24,383 nt of DNA from a virus, in the IMG/VR virus record IMGVR_UViG_3300033146_001659, positions 1-24,383 of that record; one strand, given 5' to 3'. The translations under genes were made by a program, and so were the position numbers. This document shows, in pieces, positions 22,247-24,383 of this stretch; the first letter of the stretch is position 1; the number at the start of each line of letters is the position of its first letter. Below the pieces are notes generated by a model. The model did no database searches. It had not been told where the DNA came from and saw only the letters and a program-made list of their open reading frames with translations.

Positions 22247-22414
22247 ATGTTTAAAGTACAATTCAAAGGTAAATCACCAACAGAATCGTGGTCCGGCGTT
22301 GGCTCATATGGTTCTGAAGGGCAAGCAATTTCGGCTGCTATTACAAAAAAAAATGCAGGAGCATTAATGGTAAGAGTGACCAATAAACATGGCGGCATTG
22401 TATATGTCGGATAA
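22247..22414 (+). CDS. Small phage protein, unknown
   Basis: A 55-residue basic, Gly-rich protein starting MFKVQFKGKSPTESWSGVGS. The ATG at 22247 follows the tail fibre stop by one base, with GGAA seven bases upstream; earlier in-frame starts lie inside the fibre gene and have no ribosome site. ISAAITKKNAGALMVRVTN suggests a helix then a strand, a compact fold. No family recognised. Confidence 0.6.
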   Translation: MFKVQFKGKSPTESWSGVGSYGSEGQAISAAITKKNAGALMVRVTNKHGGIVYVG

Positions 22415-22428
22415 CACACAGGAGTAGT

Positions 22429-22716
22429 ATGTTAGTAGAATCACAGTTAACAAAAGATGACGTAGTAAGTATTAAATTATCATCAGGAGAAGAACTCGTT
22501 ACCCGTTATGAAACTTGCAATGATAACGTATATCGGGTAAAACACCCGATGTTATTAATTGCACGACAAGAAGGGTTAGGACTTGCTCCTTTCATGTTTT
22601 CAGTAGTACCAGACGCAACGTTTGAATTAAATGTGCGCAATGTATTATGCATAATGAAAACAGAATCAGAATTAGCAAAACAGTACAGATCACAAACGTC
22701 TGGATTAATACTCTAA
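22429..22716 (+). CDS. Sm-like (LSm/Hfq-fold) small protein
   Basis: A 95-residue protein. The first half reads DVVSIKLSSGEELVTRYETC then VYRVKHPMLL: a strand, a Gly turn and bent strands as in the Sm1 motif of LSm proteins. This resembles Sm-like proteins of T4-like marine phages. The second half (FMFSVVPDATFELNVRNVLC) would complete the barrel, ending in a polar tail. Such proteins may form RNA-binding rings; partner RNAs are unknown. AGGAGT precedes the start. Assignment from pattern only. Confidence 0.6.
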   Translation: MLVESQLTKDDVVSIKLSSGEELVTRYETCNDNVYRVKHPMLLIARQEGLGLAPFMFSVVPDATFELNVRNVLCIMKTESELAKQYRSQTSGLIL

Positions 22717-22730
22717 TATCGGAGAAAAAC

Positions 22731-23036
22731 ATGAGATGTGAACAAGGTGATATCGCGAAAATAATCTTAGCAATTAACCCGAATAATATCGGAAAAACAG
22801 TCCTTGTAGAGGACTATATCGGACATTTCAAAAAAGGCGAAGAATTTGATTTTCGCGGAATAACATGTATGGCAGTATCAACTGATCATTATTGGTGGAT
22901 ACAAGCAGAACATGGATTAACAAACGCATACGGCGATACACCAAAAGCGTATATTGCTGATACTTGGCTTAAACCAATTAGGCCAAAGAACACTGTAGAC
23001 ACTACAGAAACAGAACTTGAGTTAGAAACTCATTGA
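22731..23036 (+). CDS. Small acidic-tailed protein, unknown
   Basis: A 101-residue protein starting [21 protein letters not shown] take the ATG at 22731, with GGAG seven bases upstream; the longer frame from 22647 overlaps the previous gene. The pattern GDIAKII...[11 protein letters not shown]...TWLKPI suggests a small beta-barrel, as in short phage proteins with an SH3-like fold, ending in an acidic tail (ETELELETH). The MR-x-E start is not followed by an [IL]-x-E site and is probably unrelated to the head-targeting peptide. Confidence 0.65.
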   Translation: MRCEQGDIAKIILAINPNNIGKTVLVEDYIGHFKKGEEFDFRGITCMAVSTDHYWWIQAEHGLTNAYGDTPKAYIADTWLKPIRPKNTVDTTETELELETH

Positions 23037-23055
23037 TAAAGGTAAAGAAAAGAAC

Positions 23056-23262
23056 ATGGAAACAGGAACAGTAAAATGGTTTAACGATGCAAAAGGATTT
23101 GGTTTTATAACACCAGAACAAGGCGGAGACGATGTCTTTGCTCATTTTTCACAGATTCAATCAGAAGGATTCAAAAGTTTACAAGAAGGACAAAAAGTAG
23201 TTTTTGAAGTATCACAAGGCTTAAAAGGAATGCAAGCAACAAATATTCAATTAGCTTTATAA
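23056..23262 (+). CDS. CspA-family cold-shock protein
   Basis: A 68-residue full-length cold-shock domain. It has [16 protein letters not shown] with RNP1 (KGFGFI, 13-18) and RNP2 (VFAHF, 27-31), and ends in the usual QATNIQL. These proteins bind single-stranded RNA or DNA and melt RNA structure. Bacteria commonly have several; some phages carry one. Here it lies between small phage genes, so it probably assists phage mRNA. The ribosome site is weak (AAAGAAAAG). Length and motifs are entirely typical. Confidence 0.95.
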   Translation: METGTVKWFNDAKGFGFITPEQGGDDVFAHFSQIQSEGFKSLQEGQKVVFEVSQGLKGMQATNIQLAL

Positions 23263-23272
23263 GGAGGCCTAA

Positions 23273-23944
23273 ATGAAACGATTTGTTATAGTGGGACTGT
23301 TAATAGGACTTATGGTATTATCCGGATGTTCGAACGCAGCAAAAACAGCAAGCCAGCAAGCGAATTATAATAGCTATCTTGCTCAGGTTGATTCAGCAAA
23401 TGCAGCAAAAGCCGCAAACAACTTAGTTGACATTGAATTTGCATATGGTCAAGATGGTACGATGTTAGGCATTAAGAAATTAAATGTCAGTCAACCATAT
23501 GAGCCGATTGTGCCGAGAATGTACGCCCAACAGTATCATCCAGCGTGGAGTATTTTTGGAAAAGTTGCAACAGCAGCAATCAACGTATCGCCAGCAATCT
23601 TAACACCGTTGGCATATGGAAAAGCGTTTACGGGTGTATTGGAGGCAACAACAGGTGCAGTCACAACATATAACGACAGTTATAATACTGCTGGTAATGA
23701 TTATGCTGGTAATGATATGGCAAATGCCGTTGCCGGAGACACAATTACATCAGGCGATACGATCACATCAGGAGATACCTCCGGGAATGATCTATATAGT
23801 GCCGGGAATGATTTGAGCACCACATCAAGTGCTGATGCTGATAGTTCAATTACTGCTGGTAATGATTATGCTGGTAATGATTACTATCCGGATTCGTCAA
23901 CGGATACATCAGATAACAGTACAACAACAGCAGCAATACCTTAA
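23273..23944 (+). CDS. Lipoprotein with Ala-Gly-Asn-Asp repeats
   Basis: A 223-residue protein with a lipoprotein signal: MKRF, a hydrophobic stretch and lipobox LSGC (16-19), so C19 would be lipidated. Residues 20-135 are Ala-rich and include a hydrophobic YHPAWSIFGKV segment. Residues 138-223 are low-complexity repeats (AGNDYAGND twice, TITSGD twice, SAGND), rich in Asp, Ser and Thr, ending in Thr/Ala. It has a strong ribosome site (AAGGAGG). It could be an outer-membrane exclusion or lysis (o-spanin-like) lipoprotein, but it is longer than typical o-spanins and not nested with an i-spanin. Function unknown. Confidence 0.75.
   Translation: MKRFVIVGLLIGLMVLSGCSNAAKTASQQANYNSYLAQVDSANAAKAANNLVDIEFAYGQDGTMLGIKKLNVSQPYEPIVPRMYAQQYHPAWSIFGKVATAAINVSPAILTPLAYGKAFTGVLEATTGAVTTYNDSYNTAGNDYAGNDMANAVAGDTITSGDTITSGDTSGNDLYSAGNDLSTTSSADADSSITAGNDYAGNDYYPDSSTDTSDNSTTTAAIP
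23686..23716. repeat. 31-base direct repeat, copy 1
   Basis: Starts TACTGCTGGTAATGATTATG and is identical over 31 bases to 23851-23881. It is in the same frame and encodes TAGNDYAGND in the lipoprotein. Confidence 0.9.
23851..23881. repeat. 31-base direct repeat, copy 2
   Basis: Identical to 23686-23716, 165 bases apart (a multiple of three), so recombination between copies would delete or add 55 residues without a frameshift. Confidence 0.9.
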
Positions 23945-23952
23945 CATTAATT

Positions 23953-23985
23953 CCGCACAGTAACAGTTTGAATGTTACTGTGCGG
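23953..23985 (+). other. 13-base perfect hairpin between the lipoprotein and tmRNA genes
   Basis: CCGCACAGTAACA (23953-23965) pairs with TGTTACTGTGCGG (23973-23985) around a seven-base loop. No T-run follows, so it may be a processing or stabilising hairpin at the 5' side of the tmRNA precursor, or a terminator of the lipoprotein transcript without a U-tail. Confidence 0.7.
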
Positions 23986-23989
23986 GAAT

Positions 23990-24256
23990 CAAGTTATCAT
24001 TGTATGATGTGATATAAAATTAATTTTGGACCGGGGTTCGATTCCCCGAATCTCCACCAGGAGTGCATCGCAATAGTTGTGCATTGCTGATGGGGATTAT
24101 CGGTTTCGACAGGGTTAAGAGTAATTGATACTGACAATGCGACAGGGCGATGGTTGTCGTTAAAATGCGCAATGTAATAAATGCAAACTACGGTTTCGCA
24201 CTCTCTGCGTAAGTAGAGCGAGGCAGTTATGCCTTGTCATCCAAAATAACAATAAG
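23990..24256 (+). ncRNA. ssrA: Circularly permuted tmRNA (acceptor part before coding part)
   Basis: The tRNA-like 3' part comes first: T-arm CGGGG-TTCGATT-CCCCG (24032-24048), acceptor strand AATCTCC, then A-CCA (24056-24059). A 32-base intervening segment follows, then the 5' part GGGGATTATCGGTTTCGACAGG from 24092. GGGGATT (24092-24098) pairs with AATCTCC (24049-24055) over seven pairs with one G-U. 24112-24126 pairs with 24018-24032 as helix P2, with some wobbles and mismatches. A GCGACA/TGTCGT pseudoknot-like stem precedes the tag reading frame; CTCT/AGAG and GGCA/TGCC hairpins follow it. tmRNA with SmpB frees ribosomes stalled on broken mRNAs and tags the product. Outer ends are approximate. 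This two-piece format is known from alphaproteobacteria and cyanobacteria. Confidence 0.92.
24183..24212 (+). other. tmRNA tag reading frame: ANYGFALSA, stop
   Basis: GCA AAC TAC GGT TTC GCA CTC TCT GCG TAA. The resume codon GCA follows TAAAT, and the first residues (A-N) match common bacterial tags. With the Ala carried by tmRNA the tag would be AANYGFALSA. It ends LSA rather than the usual LAA recognised by ClpXP. Confidence 0.85.
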
Positions 24257-24285
24257 AGCTCATATTTAGGTATGGGCTTTTTTTT
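24257..24285 (+). terminator. Rho-independent terminator of the tmRNA gene
   Basis: AGCTCATA (24257-24264) pairs with TATGGGCT (24271-24278; one G-U) around a six-base loop and runs into eight T residues. Confidence 0.9.
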
Positions 24286-24297
24286 GGAATAAAATGG

Positions 24298-24326
24298 TTG
24301 ACATTGCTTAGGTATGATGCTATACT
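24298..24326 (+). promoter_or_regulatory. Sigma70-type promoter for the last gene
   Basis: TTGACA (24298-24303), a 17-base spacer and TATACT (24321-24326). It leaves a leader of about 24 bases before the ATG at 24357. Confidence 0.85.
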
Positions 24327-24356
24327 AAGTTAACAAATAAAGAAAAGGTGTTGAAA

Positions 24357-24383
24357 ATGATTCATAAAAGCAGATACGGAACA
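24357..24383 (+). CDS. Start of a gene running off the window
   Basis: Only nine codons are present (MIHKSRYGT). Support comes from the sigma70 promoter just upstream and AAAAGG about eight bases before the ATG. Nothing can be said about function. Confidence 0.5.

Noticed and set aside
22731-23036. Another head-targeted protein (MRCEQGD start)
   Set aside because: Only MR-x-E matches; there is no [FI]-[IL]-x-E, and the gene lies far from the head cassette.
23686-23881. CRISPR-like array
   Set aside because: Only two repeat copies exist, they are in frame within one protein, and the space between encodes similar low-complexity residues.
24018-24059. A tRNA gene ending in CCA
   Set aside because: Only a T-arm and 3' acceptor strand are present, with no anticodon or D arm upstream; the acceptor pairs with the downstream GGGGATT, which makes it the 3' part of a permuted tmRNA.
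24181-24212. ATGCAAACTAC... as a small coding gene or a further ATGCAAACA-type start
   Set aside because: The sequence is the tmRNA tag region; translation there resumes at GCA, and the match to the leaderless starts is only eight bases and explained by the usual A-N start of tags.

Overview
The window reads as part of a large, AT-rich, T4-like (myovirus-type) tailed bacteriophage genome. The signs are tightly packed genes with 1-11 base overlaps, a tail fibre with a repeat-rich N-terminal attachment domain and beta-helix, a head core-like protein, small phage-type genes, a homing endonuclease, GATAAATAC/TAAATAC motifs like T4 late promoters placed 30-60 bases before structural genes, and consensus sigma70 promoters (17-base spacers) elsewhere. 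No ribosomal, biosynthetic or integrase genes are seen. The host cannot be named. A circularly permuted tmRNA gene is a format known from alphaproteobacteria and cyanobacteria, but a phage may carry it independently.

Left arm (1-4692, minus strand). One strong promoter (4664-4692) drives an HD-domain/polynucleotide kinase fusion, then small proteins, a metallophosphoesterase whose 5' end is split and duplicated around an inserted HNH endonuclease gene, a zinc-ribbon protein, a pol-beta-type nucleotidyltransferase, and the start of a radical SAM enzyme. The end-healing kinase and the nucleotidyltransferase suggest nucleic-acid repair or modification.

Centre (4706-12232, plus strand). A head-to-tail run of eleven genes. 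Five open with a shared N-terminal peptide, M-R-[AI]-x-E-[FI]-[IL]-[TN]-E, and a sixth has a degenerate version. The peptide matches the capsid-targeting peptide of T4 internal proteins and ends in the [IL]-x-E signal of the T4 prohead protease. Tagged proteins include an isochorismatase-like hydrolase, a papain-like/ADP-ribosyltransferase-like protein, a very basic protein and a polynucleotide ligase-like protein; untagged neighbours include two nucleotidyltransferases and a PD-(D/E)XK-like protein. I infer a cassette of enzymes packaged in the head and injected with the DNA.

12256-18384. A small probable structural gene ends at a strong terminator. A late-promoter unit of five genes follows: a secreted periplasmic-binding-like protein, two single-span membrane proteins of opposite predicted topology, a Cys-cluster protein and a small cytosolic protein. 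It looks like an undescribed trans-envelope module. Next come a head core-like protein and two more genes starting with MR-type peptides.

18394-24383. Two promoters place transcription starts exactly on the ATG of two genes (predicted leaderless, sharing ATGCAAACA). Then come a RecB/MGME1-like exonuclease, unknown genes, the tail fibre, an Sm-like protein, a cold-shock protein and a lipoprotein with internal repeats. The right end holds a permuted tmRNA (acceptor part before coding part) encoding ANYGFALSA, its terminator, and a sigma70 promoter for a gene running off the window.
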